From CAZEQL01 sp964514415 (GTDB lineage Bacteria; Chloroflexota; Dehalococcoidia; GIF9; AB-539-J10), in the NCBI GenBank assembly GCA_964514415.1, contig CAZEQL010000001.1:1-64000 (forward strand): DNA of 64,000 nucleotides, given 5' to 3'. The translations under genes and the position numbers were made by a program. Of the stretch, positions 27,178-35,405 are shown one piece after another. The notes beneath the pieces were generated by a model. The model saw only the letters and a list, made by a program, of their open reading frames with translations, was not told where the DNA came from and made no database searches. Within the stretch, counting starts at the first letter, position 1. Each line of letters begins with the position of its first letter.

Positions 27178-27872
27178 AGAAGAGCTACATCGTCCTGGCA
27201 TTGCTACTGGCTTTAAGTATAGGTTTTGCCATTTCCCCTGCTTTGTTTCCTTCGTTCAATGCTTTGGCAAACTGGGGCTTAGTAGCAATTCTGCTAGCCG
27301 TTCTGATCATATTAGCCTTTTTCTTCAAGTTTGAATCAGTCGCTCTGGGCTCTAAAGAGATAGCGTTAGTTTCCATGTTGGCCACTACATCGGCAGTTCT
27401 AAGAATTCCATTTGCTGCTATTCCCAGCTTTCAACCTTGCACTTTTTTGATAATTTGCTCTGGATATGTCTTTGGGCCCATATCTGGTTTCATGGTAGGA
27501 GCGATGACGCCACTCATCTCCAATTTTTTCTTAGGGCAGGGTCCCTGGACGTTATATCAAATGCTTGCCTGGGGATTGATAGGGTATGGGGCTGCTTATC
27601 TCAGGCGATTCAATCTGGACAGGAAAGGACTGATTGTTATTGGTGTTATTTGTGGTTTCGTTTTTGGCTTCCTCACGAATATCTACTTCTGGCTATTCTT
27701 TACTTATCCCCTTACACTCAGAACTTTAATCCTTGTCCAAATTAGCAGTCTTTGGTTTGACATCTCTCATGCCGCAGGAAATGCCATCTTTCTCGGACTC
27801 TTTGGCACAAAGACTATTGGTGTGTTGGAGAGATACAAGAAGCGCTTCAACTGGAAGTTATCATCAAGTTGA
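27174..27872 (+). CDS. ECF transporter S (substrate-binding) component
   Basis: A 232-residue membrane protein with about six to seven helices and the S-component pattern SMLATTSAVLRIPFA, ICSGYVFGPISGFMVGAMTP and GQGPWTLYQMLAWGLIG. The substrate cannot be fixed from motifs alone. The DUF4430 and toroid genes in the same operon and the cobamide enzymes downstream point to a corrinoid. The start overlaps the ATPase stop by ATGA. Confidence 0.82.
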   Translation: MKKSYIVLALLLALSIGFAISPALFPSFNALANWGLVAILLAVLIILAFFFKFESVALGSKEIALVSMLATTSAVLRIPFAAIPSFQPCTFLIICSGYVFGPISGFMVGAMTPLISNFFLGQGPWTLYQMLAWGLIGYGAAYLRRFNLDRKGLIVIGVICGFVFGFLTNIYFWLFFTYPLTLRTLILVQISSLWFDISHAAGNAIFLGLFGTKTIGVLERYKKRFNWKLSSS

Positions 27873-28035
27873 GATATTTGGAGCTTTTGGGCTACGAGAC
27901 GCAATATGAGACGCTAAAAGAGGAATAGTGTGACGATGCGGAGTGAATCGCATCCACACAGAAGGAATAGATTCAGGTCTACACAGGAAATTCTAAAGGT
28001 ACAGCTATGGACACTTCGGATCTGACTTTTCGGGG

Positions 28036-28935
28036 ATGCCACCTCACCTCATCGTTTGGGCTATGGTAAACCGGCCAAAGATGATTGTAACTAAGGAACT
28101 CACCAAAATATACGGTGGAATCAGAGCAGTTGAGACCTTAGATCTGGAAGTGCATACGGGGGAGATGTTTGGATTTCTGGGTCCCAATGGCGCTGGCAAG
28201 ACCACGACTATCCGCATCTTGACTACTTTAACCAAGCCATCTTCAGGACATGCCTGGATAAACAGCTTCGACGTGGTGAAGAACCCGAGACAGGTAAGAA
28301 AGGAGTTCGGAATAGTGCAGCAGCACTTGAGCCTAGATTGGGAGCTGACCGTATGGGAGATTTTGGAATTGCACGCTCGGCTGCATCACCTAAAGCTAAA
28401 TGAGCGGCGGCAGCGCATCGCCGAGTTGCTTGACTATATAGGACTGACCAAGCAAACTAATCAACTGGTCAGGGAGCTTTCAGAAGGGATGAAAAGGCGG
28501 GTGATGATTGCCCGCGCTCTCATACACCACCCCAAAGTGCTCTTCCTCGATGAGCCCACAGCAGGGGTGGATGCCCAGAGCCGACGCCATGTCTGGGATA
28601 TGATACGCGGCATGAACTCAGCTGGCACCACCGTTTTTCTCACTACCCATTACATCGAGGAGGCAGAGGCTCTCTGCCAGCGAGTGGGGATAATCCACCA
28701 GGGGCAATTGATCGCCCTAGGCAGCCCCCTGGAGCTCCGGCTGCGCCTAGGGCTGGTCACCGTAGAGACACTCTCTAACAATAAAAACACCCACTATCAC
28801 TACTTCCCTAACAGAGCTGCAGCGACAGGCTACGTTCAGAGCCTACCCTCCGACGTTAAGACCATCATCGTGCGGGAATCGAATCTAGAAGATGTCTTCG
28901 TAGAGCTGACCGGGCGAAAGGTAGGTGACGAATAA
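28036..28935 (+). CDS. ABC-2 type exporter ATP-binding protein
   Basis: A DrrA/NatA-like ATPase with Walker A GPNGAGKTTT, the signature ELSEGMKRRVMIARAL, Walker B VLFLDEPTAGVD and switch His in TTHYIEEAE. At 299 residues it includes a C-terminal regulatory extension. Start choice is uncertain. ATG codons at 28063 and 28081 are alternatives, and none has a strong ribosome site. It pairs with the permease that follows. What it exports is unknown. Confidence 0.85.
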   Translation: MPPHLIVWAMVNRPKMIVTKELTKIYGGIRAVETLDLEVHTGEMFGFLGPNGAGKTTTIRILTTLTKPSSGHAWINSFDVVKNPRQVRKEFGIVQQHLSLDWELTVWEILELHARLHHLKLNERRQRIAELLDYIGLTKQTNQLVRELSEGMKRRVMIARALIHHPKVLFLDEPTAGVDAQSRRHVWDMIRGMNSAGTTVFLTTHYIEEAEALCQRVGIIHQGQLIALGSPLELRLRLGLVTVETLSNNKNTHYHYFPNRAAATGYVQSLPSDVKTIIVRESNLEDVFVELTGRKVGDE

Positions 28936-28936
28936 C

Positions 28937-29671
28937 ATGGATTTCTACTCCATTCTCTGGACAGATTTAAGGATTTTACGGCGCCAATGGTGGCGGCTTC
29001 TTGTCACCACCATGATTAGCCCCCTGCTGTACTTAATAGCCTTTGGCTGGGGGTTAGGGCGGGGAATCAATATCGAGGGTACAAATTACCTCGAGTTCGT
29101 GATACCAGGCATAGTCGCCCTTACCGCCATGACCATCAGCTTCAATGGTGCCGGAATGAAGCTCAACGTGGATCGCCTTTATTGCAAGAGCTTCGACGAA
29201 TGCTTGATGTCTCCCGTTAGTCACCTTTCGTTAATCCTGGGCAAGGCGTCAATCGGCGTGGTGCGTGGTCTCATTAGCTCCATAGCCTTCCTGGTAGTGG
29301 CTTATCTGCTATCACCCACCTTAACCTTCAGCCCTCTTTTCGTGGTAACTCTGGTGCTCACCTGCTTCATCTTCGCCTTTATGGGAGTCCTCATTGCGCT
29401 ACTGGTGAAGGCACATGAAGACATGGCTACCTTCAGCAGCCTGATATTACTGCCGATGACCTTTCTCTGTGGCACCTTCTTCTCCCTGAGCCAATTGCCC
29501 GAGGGACTAAAGGTCGCCCTGTACATCCTTCCCCTGACACATTCCAGCCTGTGCTTGCGAGCAGCATCTCTGGGCCAGCCCTTCCCCTGGCTGTCACTGC
29601 TGGCCATCGTGGGTTTTGGAATAGCCTTTCTTCTGGGGTGTGTAATAGCTCTGAGGAGAGCGAGTATATAG
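28937..29671 (+). CDS. ABC-2 type exporter permease
   Basis: A NodJ/DrrB-like permease with six predicted helices, beginning MDFYSILWTDLRILRRQWWRLL. The conserved segments are FVIPGIVALTAM, CLMSPVSHLSLILGK and the LPMTFLCGTFFSLSQLPE region of ABC-2 proteins. The ATG at 28937 is chosen for its GGTGA site just after the ATPase stop. It forms a two-component exporter with the preceding ATPase. Confidence 0.87.
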   Translation: MDFYSILWTDLRILRRQWWRLLVTTMISPLLYLIAFGWGLGRGINIEGTNYLEFVIPGIVALTAMTISFNGAGMKLNVDRLYCKSFDECLMSPVSHLSLILGKASIGVVRGLISSIAFLVVAYLLSPTLTFSPLFVVTLVLTCFIFAFMGVLIALLVKAHEDMATFSSLILLPMTFLCGTFFSLSQLPEGLKVALYILPLTHSSLCLRAASLGQPFPWLSLLAIVGFGIAFLLGCVIALRRASI

Positions 29672-29764
29672 GTTTAATATGAAAGCTTATTTACTATCAT
29701 TTTGCGCCCTCTGTTTCTTGTCATCGTGAAGGCTGCAAGTGTCATGGCGGTGAATTAGCAAAAT

Positions 29765-29794
29765 TTGACATGGCAAAAACATATGTTTTATAAT
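29765..29794 (+). promoter_or_regulatory. consensus sigma70 promoter for btuF
   Basis: A perfect TTGACA (29765-29770) and perfect TATAAT (29789-29794) separated by 18 bp. Both boxes and the flanking ATTTGACAT match the promoter of the toroid operon. Confidence 0.8.
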
Positions 29795-29799
29795 CTCTC

Positions 29800-29922
29800 T
29801 TAATCAAGTAAGCTTGCTTTTAAGCAAATAAACTTGTATACCTGAGAGGGAGAGAGGCATATGAACTAGCTGAAGGAATCCGCTGCAGTCTAAGCAACTA
29901 CTGACAAGGAGGTAGAGTAGAA
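29800..29922 (+). promoter_or_regulatory. long btuF leader with blocks shared with the toroid operon leader
   Basis: In order: TTAATCAA (29800), a small hairpin TTGCTTTTAAGCAA, ACTTGTATA (29832), AATCCGCT (29877) and ACAAGGAGGTAG (29904). The same words in the same order lie at 20383-20500. This may be a shared regulatory RNA or a duplicated expression cassette. Confidence 0.45.
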
Positions 29923-30987
29923 ATGAATAGCATTAAAAAGAAATTTGGTATATGGGGTAGTCTACTGCTTGCGTTGGCGCTGGTGGTGGCAATGTCGCTT
30001 CCTGCAACCAGTCTGGCTACCACTTATCCCATAACCCTCACCGACGACTTAGGCCGGGAGGTCACCATTGAGGCATTACCACAGAGAATAGTGTCTCTAG
30101 CCCCTTCCAACACCGAGATACTATTTGCCCTGGGCTTGGGGGATAGAGTGGTGGGAGTGACAGACTTCTGCGACTACCCACCGGAGGCTCAGGAGAAGGA
30201 AAGCATAGGAGGTCCCTGGACACCGGATGTAGAAAAGCTAGTTGCTCTTCAGCCTGACTTTGTACTGGCTGCAGCTATCAATCCTATCGATGTTATTAAC
30301 ACCCTGGAGGGATTGGGGGTTACGGTATTCGGCGTAGAAGCCACCGATTTAGATGACATACTTCATGATATCAGGACGGTAGGGCAAATAACCGACAAGG
30401 AAGCGGGGGCAGATGCGATTACAACTGACATGCAAAACAAGATAGATACAATAACCGCAGAGACAGCGGGGCTTCCCCAGAATGAAAAGCCCAGGACGTT
30501 CCACATTTGCTATCACGAGCCCATATGGACTGCAGGCAATGGCACCTTCATCCATGATTTGATTGAAAAGGCAGGGGGAGTGAATATTTTTGCCGACATT
30601 GATGACTATCAGTCAGTCGACATCGAGGCGGTAATCGGGCGCAATCCCGAGGTAATCATAGTAACGGCGATGGGTGGCACGGCATCCGGAACATGGGACT
30701 GGGTACTTACCGAGCCCCGGCTTGCGGGTGTATCAGCCCGTCAAAATGGAAGAGCGTACTATGTGGAATCTAACTGGGTTGAGCGCCCAGGACCACGAAT
30801 AGTGCTTGGCTTGGAGGCGGTGGCTAAATACATCCATCCCGAGCTTTTCTTCGACCCCTGGGATTACGATGAAGATGGCAATGGAGACATCAACAAGGCT
30901 GAAGCCATCGAATCCATCCAGGACTACTTTAACGGTTTGATAGCTAAGGCGCAGGCGATAGAAGTCGTGACACTCTACTTTGGATAA
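29923..30987 (+). CDS. btuF: BtuF-like corrinoid-binding protein with dockerin-like tail
   Basis: A periplasmic-binding-protein-like subunit of a B12/iron-siderophore ABC importer. The signal peptide (MNSIKKKFGIWGSLLLALAL) resembles that of the toroid protein. The fold markers are RIVSLAPSNTEILFALGLGDRVVG, DYPPEA, KLVALQPDFVLAA and a late YYVESNWVERPGPR. The extra C-terminus (about 308-354) carries a Ca-binding-loop motif YDEDGNGDINKAEAIES and a hydrophobic end, like a half dockerin. The corrinoid role follows from BtuC, BtuD, CbiZ and the Cob genes downstream. Iron-chelate binding is the alternative. Confidence 0.82.
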   Translation: MNSIKKKFGIWGSLLLALALVVAMSLPATSLATTYPITLTDDLGREVTIEALPQRIVSLAPSNTEILFALGLGDRVVGVTDFCDYPPEAQEKESIGGPWTPDVEKLVALQPDFVLAAAINPIDVINTLEGLGVTVFGVEATDLDDILHDIRTVGQITDKEAGADAITTDMQNKIDTITAETAGLPQNEKPRTFHICYHEPIWTAGNGTFIHDLIEKAGGVNIFADIDDYQSVDIEAVIGRNPEVIIVTAMGGTASGTWDWVLTEPRLAGVSARQNGRAYYVESNWVERPGPRIVLGLEAVAKYIHPELFFDPWDYDEDGNGDINKAEAIESIQDYFNGLIAKAQAIEVVTLYFG

Positions 30988-30999
30988 TTAGGGGAAAAT

Positions 31000-33006
31000 A
31001 TGAGAAGGAAATTATTATCGAGAGGGTTCTTTTCCACCCTGGCGGCAGTTGTGCTGATAGCAGTTATAATCGCACCAGTACTGGCGGCGCCAGCAACCGC
31101 TACCAGGACACTCCCCACGTCGGTAGAATCAGTAGCCGAGTTCAATGTCGCCATTGAGGCTTCAGGCTGTGGTTTTGCCGGTCAGGTGGTGGAAACGCTG
31201 CCTGATGGCTTTACCTATGTCGGCTGCGATTCGGAAGATGTCGGAGTTGAGCAAACAGGCAACACAATCAAGTTCACCTTTATGGGTGATTCGGTGAGCT
31301 TTATCTATACCGCGAGAGCGCCAACGGTCGAGACTACCACTGCTTATACCTTTCATCAGGGCATAGTTAAGGATGAGAATCACATTGAATATCCCATTCC
31401 GGACAGCTCAATAATTGTAACTGCACCTGGTCCCGCGACCTGTACTTTAACCATGGCGGTGAGCGGGAATGGCTCGACCACCCCCGCGGTGGGCGGTCAC
31501 ACTTATGACGAAGGAACCGTAGTAGATATCAGCGCCACGGCAAACTCAGGCTGGCGATTTGACCATTGGTCCAGCAATGTTGCCAACCCTGCTTCCTCAT
31601 CCACCACGATAACCATGGACAGCGATAAAACGGTCACCGCCTATTTCACCCTCTTTACCGGGGCGTCGGGCACCAGGACACTTCCGACATTGGTGACATC
31701 AGGAGCCGAGTTCAATGTCGCCATTGAGGCTTCAGGCTGTGGCGACTTCGGTCAGGTAGTGGAAACACTACCCGATGGATTTACCTATGCCGGCTGTGAT
31801 TCGGAAGACGTTGGAGTTGAGCAAACAGGCAACACAATCAAGCTCTCTTTCTTCGATTCGGCAAGCTTTATTTACAAGGTTAAGGCGCCAAGAGTTGCCG
31901 CTACCACTACCTATACCTTCCAGGGCGAAATCCTGGATGAGGACAGGATTTCCTACCCCATTCAAGATGATGATATAACAGTACTGGTAACATCAGGCAC
32001 CAGGATTCTCCCGGCATCGGTGACATCGGGAGACAAGTTCGCTATCACTATTGAGGCTTTGGGATGTGGCGACTTCGGTCAGGTGGTGGAGATCTTGCCC
32101 GACGGGTTTACCTACGTGAGCAGTTCTCTCCCAACAGGCCAGGTTGAACAGACAGGCAGTATGGTCAAGTTCTCTTTCTTCGATTCAGCAAGCTTTACCT
32201 ACAAAGTTACGGCACCAAGAGTTGCCGCTACCACTACCTATACCTTCCAGGGCGAAATCCTGGATGAGGACAGGATTTCCTACCTCATTGAAAATGATGA
32301 CATAACAGTAGTAAATGAGCCACCTGTTGCCAATGCCGGCACTGACCAAACGGTTTATATCCATCCTCCCGCCACCACTGCCAAGGTAACACTCGCTAGC
32401 TCTGGTTCTTATGACCCAGAAGGAGACTCTCTTACCTACGAATGGACATGGAACAGCACTACTGTTACTGAGGGCAATCCAACGATCGAGCTTCCTCTGG
32501 GAACTACCACAATCACCCTGGTGGTAAACGACGGCAACTCGGATTCATCTCCCGATACCGTAAATATCATCGTACTGGAGTTGAGGAAGTCCAATGAATT
32601 ATCTAAGAAGCCGGCAAACTTTGTGGCTTCTTATCTGCATATCTCACCAGAGCAAGTTCTACCCAATCAGCAAGTTGAAATCTCAATCAATATAGGCAAT
32701 CATGGCGGGGAGAAAGGTAGCCATACCACTTCCTTGTACATCAACAGGCAGTTAGAAGACAGATGGGTAGTTGGTGTTTCCCCTGGCTCCTGCCAGAATG
32801 TGGTGTTCAGGTTAAGTAAAACAACACCAGGAACTTATCAAGTATCTTTAGAAGGACACCAAGGTCAGTTCGTTGTGCTAGCTCCACTCACAACTACCTA
32901 TCCCTCTGGTGGCTTGGGCACAGGTGGCATAATAACCATTATAGTTGTATCTCTAGTGCTCGTTGCAGCAATAGTGTTTCTAATCGCTAGAACCAGAAGA
33001 GAGTAA
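31000..33006 (+). CDS. modular surface protein with three repeated beta-sandwich domains, PKD and TM anchor
   Basis: A signal peptide (about 1-30) is followed by a TRTLPTSV-type domain (about 36-143), an InlB-B-like repeat (about 147-218) and two more TRTLP-type domains (about 224-440). A PKD domain comes next (PPVANAGTDQTV, FxYEW variant LTYEWTW), then a CARDB-like domain (LHISPEQVLPNQQVEIS), a C-terminal helix and a basic end. Positions 31888-31957 and 32215-32284 look identical, so one repeat was copied recently. It starts 13 bp after btuF, suggesting co-transcription. Role inferred as surface scaffold or ligand presentation. Confidence 0.75.
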   Translation: MRRKLLSRGFFSTLAAVVLIAVIIAPVLAAPATATRTLPTSVESVAEFNVAIEASGCGFAGQVVETLPDGFTYVGCDSEDVGVEQTGNTIKFTFMGDSVSFIYTARAPTVETTTAYTFHQGIVKDENHIEYPIPDSSIIVTAPGPATCTLTMAVSGNGSTTPAVGGHTYDEGTVVDISATANSGWRFDHWSSNVANPASSSTTITMDSDKTVTAYFTLFTGASGTRTLPTLVTSGAEFNVAIEASGCGDFGQVVETLPDGFTYAGCDSEDVGVEQTGNTIKLSFFDSASFIYKVKAPRVAATTTYTFQGEILDEDRISYPIQDDDITVLVTSGTRILPASVTSGDKFAITIEALGCGDFGQVVEILPDGFTYVSSSLPTGQVEQTGSMVKFSFFDSASFTYKVTAPRVAATTTYTFQGEILDEDRISYLIENDDITVVNEPPVANAGTDQTVYIHPPATTAKVTLASSGSYDPEGDSLTYEWTWNSTTVTEGNPTIELPLGTTTITLVVNDGNSDSSPDTVNIIVLELRKSNELSKKPANFVASYLHISPEQVLPNQQVEISINIGNHGGEKGSHTTSLYINRQLEDRWVVGVSPGSCQNVVFRLSKTTPGTYQVSLEGHQGQFVVLAPLTTTYPSGGLGTGGIITIIVVSLVLVAAIVFLIARTRRE

Positions 33007-33164
33007 CGTAGAGTGTCCAAAGCGCAGATTAAAAAGAGCAGCTAGTAATATTTGCGTCAGGTGGAGGTGGTACTAATACTATGCCACCTCCACAAAGTGA
33101 TAACCAAGGCACCAGCAACATAATTTGTGATGCCGTATTCTGGATGATAAGGGTGAGAGGAAAA

Positions 33165-34460
33165 ATGCTATCGAGAAGGGTCATTCCTTCAATAGCAGCA
33201 ATTATACTGATAGCAGTTATAGCTGCCCCGGCCCTGGCGTCGCCAGCGACAGCCACGCGGACCCTTCCGTCATCGGTAGCTTCAGGAGCCACTTTCAACG
33301 TCGCCATTGAGGCTTCAGGCTGCGGTTTTGCTGGTCAGGTAGAGGAGACCTTGCCTGATGGGTTTACCTATCTCAGTTGCACCCCTGATGATATTGGAAC
33401 CCAAAAATCAGGCAACACAGTCAAGTTCACCTTCCTCGGGAATTCAGCAAGTTTTACCTATAGTGCCAAGGCACCAACAATCGACACTATCACCACCTAT
33501 ACCTTCCACGGCGTAGTCAAGGATGAGGATAAGAATGAATATCCTGTCGATGATGATGAGATAACTGTGACCATGGGTGGGCCTCCCCCAGAAACTTACA
33601 TTCTGACTATGGCGGTGGATGGAAGTGGCTCAACCACCCCTTCAGTGGGCAACCATATCTATGATGTCGGAGACGTAGTGAGCATCAGCGCCACACCAGC
33701 CTCAGACTGGCAATTTGACCACTGGTCAAGTAACATTGCCGACCCTGATTCTCCATCTACCACGGTAACCATGGATAGAGATAAAACTATCACCGCTCAT
33801 TTCAGCCCAGGCAGCAGCAGTGCGAACGACCTCATAACCTATACCTTAACAGTAACCTATGAACCAAGCGATGGCGGAAGTGTTATCCTCAGCCCTTCGG
33901 AATTAGGCAGCCATTATGAGAAGGACACTTCTATCAAGCTAACCGTTATCCCTTCTGAGGGTCATATCTTTTCTTGCTGGGGCGGTGATCTCACCGGAAA
34001 CGCCAATCCCGTTACCATAGCTATGGACTCTGACAAGAATATTACCGCCAATTTTGCATCGCCCACGCGGGGAAACCTGGCCAGTTTTGCAATCTCCCCC
34101 CTCAATATCTCGCCAGAGCAAGTTCAGCCTAACCAGACAGTCAGCATCTCCGCCAGTATAACCAACAATGGTGAGAAAACTGGAACTTATGAAGCCCTCC
34201 TTTATGTCAATGAGCAAGTGGAGGACAGTCAACTGGTGGAGATTTCACCTGGTTCATCCCAGAATGTGGTCTTTAGTGTAACCAAGGCAACCCCGGGAGT
34301 TTATACCGCCTTACTGGGAGAGCAGCAAGGGGAATTCACCGTGGCGAATAACGCTTCTAATAGGAATCTCGACACCAGTAGCACGATAGCTATTGTGGTT
34401 ATCATCGTACTTGTTGTAGCTCTGGTATTCATATTCCGTAGAATTAGGAGAGGAACGTAA
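33165..34460 (+). CDS. modular surface protein paralogous to its upstream neighbour
   Basis: The signal peptide (MLSRRVIPSIAAIILIAVI) is followed by one TRTLPSSV-type domain, two InlB-B-like repeats (WQFDHWSSN and HIFSCWGGDLTGN), a CARDB-like domain (LNISPEQVQPNQTVSIS) and a C-terminal helix ending RRIRRGT. The ATG at 33165, after GAGAGGA, is preferred. A longer upstream frame lacks a signal sequence at its start. The CARDB-TM end is nearly the same as in the protein at 21800-23557, which ties both loci to one surface system. Confidence 0.75.
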   Translation: MLSRRVIPSIAAIILIAVIAAPALASPATATRTLPSSVASGATFNVAIEASGCGFAGQVEETLPDGFTYLSCTPDDIGTQKSGNTVKFTFLGNSASFTYSAKAPTIDTITTYTFHGVVKDEDKNEYPVDDDEITVTMGGPPPETYILTMAVDGSGSTTPSVGNHIYDVGDVVSISATPASDWQFDHWSSNIADPDSPSTTVTMDRDKTITAHFSPGSSSANDLITYTLTVTYEPSDGGSVILSPSELGSHYEKDTSIKLTVIPSEGHIFSCWGGDLTGNANPVTIAMDSDKNITANFASPTRGNLASFAISPLNISPEQVQPNQTVSISASITNNGEKTGTYEALLYVNEQVEDSQLVEISPGSSQNVVFSVTKATPGVYTALLGEQQGEFTVANNASNRNLDTSSTIAIVVIIVLVVALVFIFRRIRRGT

Positions 34461-34612
34461 CTACGTACAAATTAAAGGGAGTATCAAAAAAGGCAGCCTT
34501 TATTCAATCAACAAAGTTGCTTAACAACCCGTCCGATTCTAAGCAAAGCGAGAAATTAGGACCCCTCGTCACTGTTCGGAAGACAGACTAAATAATCCTC
34601 AATCAGTTGAAC

Positions 34613-34641
34613 TTGTTTATAGTAAGCTTAGGTTGTAATAT
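34613..34641 (+). promoter_or_regulatory. possible promoter for the Dph6-like/radical SAM/BtuC run
   Basis: TTGTTT and TAATAT are separated by 17 bp, about 34 bp before the ATG at 34675. Both boxes are imperfect. ACTTGTTTATA here recalls the ACTTGT(G)TATA word of the other two leaders. Confidence 0.35.
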
Positions 34642-34674
34642 TATGGATATTTGGCAAGCTCGAGAGGTAGTCAA

Positions 34675-35319
34675 ATGAAAGTTTTCGCTTCATGGAGTGG
34701 AGGGAAAGAATGCGCTTTGGCAACCTATAGAGCAATTTCACAAGGGTATGAAGTCTTATATTTGGTTAACTTTATCTCTGAAGATGGGGAGAGATCAAGG
34801 TCTCATGGGATTAAGGCCGGTGTTTTAGCTTCGCAAGCAGAAGCTATTGGCATCCCTCTGATTCAGGTGAAAACGTCCTGGGAAGAATATGAGGAGAACT
34901 TTAAGAAGGTCGTGAGAGAGCTCAAGCATAAGGGGATAGAAGGAGGAGTTTTTGGCGATATAGACTTAAAAGAGCATAGGGAGTGGGTAGAGAGGGTCTG
35001 TAATGAGCTAGGGATAAAGGCGTTTCTGCCCCTTTGGGGAACAAAGGCAGAAGAATTAATTGGTGAATTTCTTAAGCTAGAATTCAAAGCTATGGTGGTA
35101 GCCACTAGATTAGAAGAGAGCTTATTGGGAAAAGTTTTGGATGAAACTCTTGTGAGTCAGGTTACCAAACTCGGCTCCCATCCCTGTGGAGAAGGAGGAG
35201 AATACCATACTTTTGTCACTGCAGGACCCATCTTTAAGAAGACACTCAAGATTACTCAGGGTGCGAAAGAAAAGAGAGATAATATGTGGTTTCTGGAAAT
35301 CTCAGCTAAGTTGCAATGA
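34675..35319 (+). CDS. PP-loop ATP pyrophosphatase (diphthine-ammonia ligase-like)
   Basis: An N-type ATP pyrophosphatase of the Dph6 family (COG2102/MJ0570-like). The PP-loop motif is SWSGGKECALATYRA at the N-terminus. The C-terminal signature GEGGEYHTFVTAGPIF is typical. Bacteria do not make diphthamide, so a different amide-forming reaction is expected. Its position at the head of corrinoid genes suggests that it acts on a corrinoid or its side chain, an inference only. The ATG at 34675 has a GAGAGGTAG site. Confidence 0.85.
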   Translation: MKVFASWSGGKECALATYRAISQGYEVLYLVNFISEDGERSRSHGIKAGVLASQAEAIGIPLIQVKTSWEEYEENFKKVVRELKHKGIEGGVFGDIDLKEHREWVERVCNELGIKAFLPLWGTKAEELIGEFLKLEFKAMVVATRLEESLLGKVLDETLVSQVTKLGSHPCGEGGEYHTFVTAGPIFKKTLKITQGAKEKRDNMWFLEISAKLQ

Positions 35320-35371
35320 GAGAGGCGCTCCATTGCTCTACGTTCCCGAGCAAATCGCAGTGCTTTGGAAA

Positions 35372-35392
35372 TTCTTCGTTATGCTCAGAATA
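35372..35392 (-). repeat. fragment of the TTCTGAGCATAACGAAGAA repeat
   Basis: TTCTTCGTTATGCTCAGAAT lies immediately before the AAAGGAG ribosome site of the radical SAM gene. On the minus strand it matches the repeat inside the DUF1015 gene and after mutM. Confidence 0.55.
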
Positions 35393-35405
35393 AAGGAGTG
35401 AACTT

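Noticed and set aside
34550..34595. GTCACTG word with GGACCCC and GGAAGAC before the Dph6-like gene, recalling part of a cobalamin riboswitch
   Set aside because: The diagnostic B12-box (GCCAGGAGACCTGCC-like) and the ordered core helices are missing, so the match is too short to call. A covariance-model search would decide.
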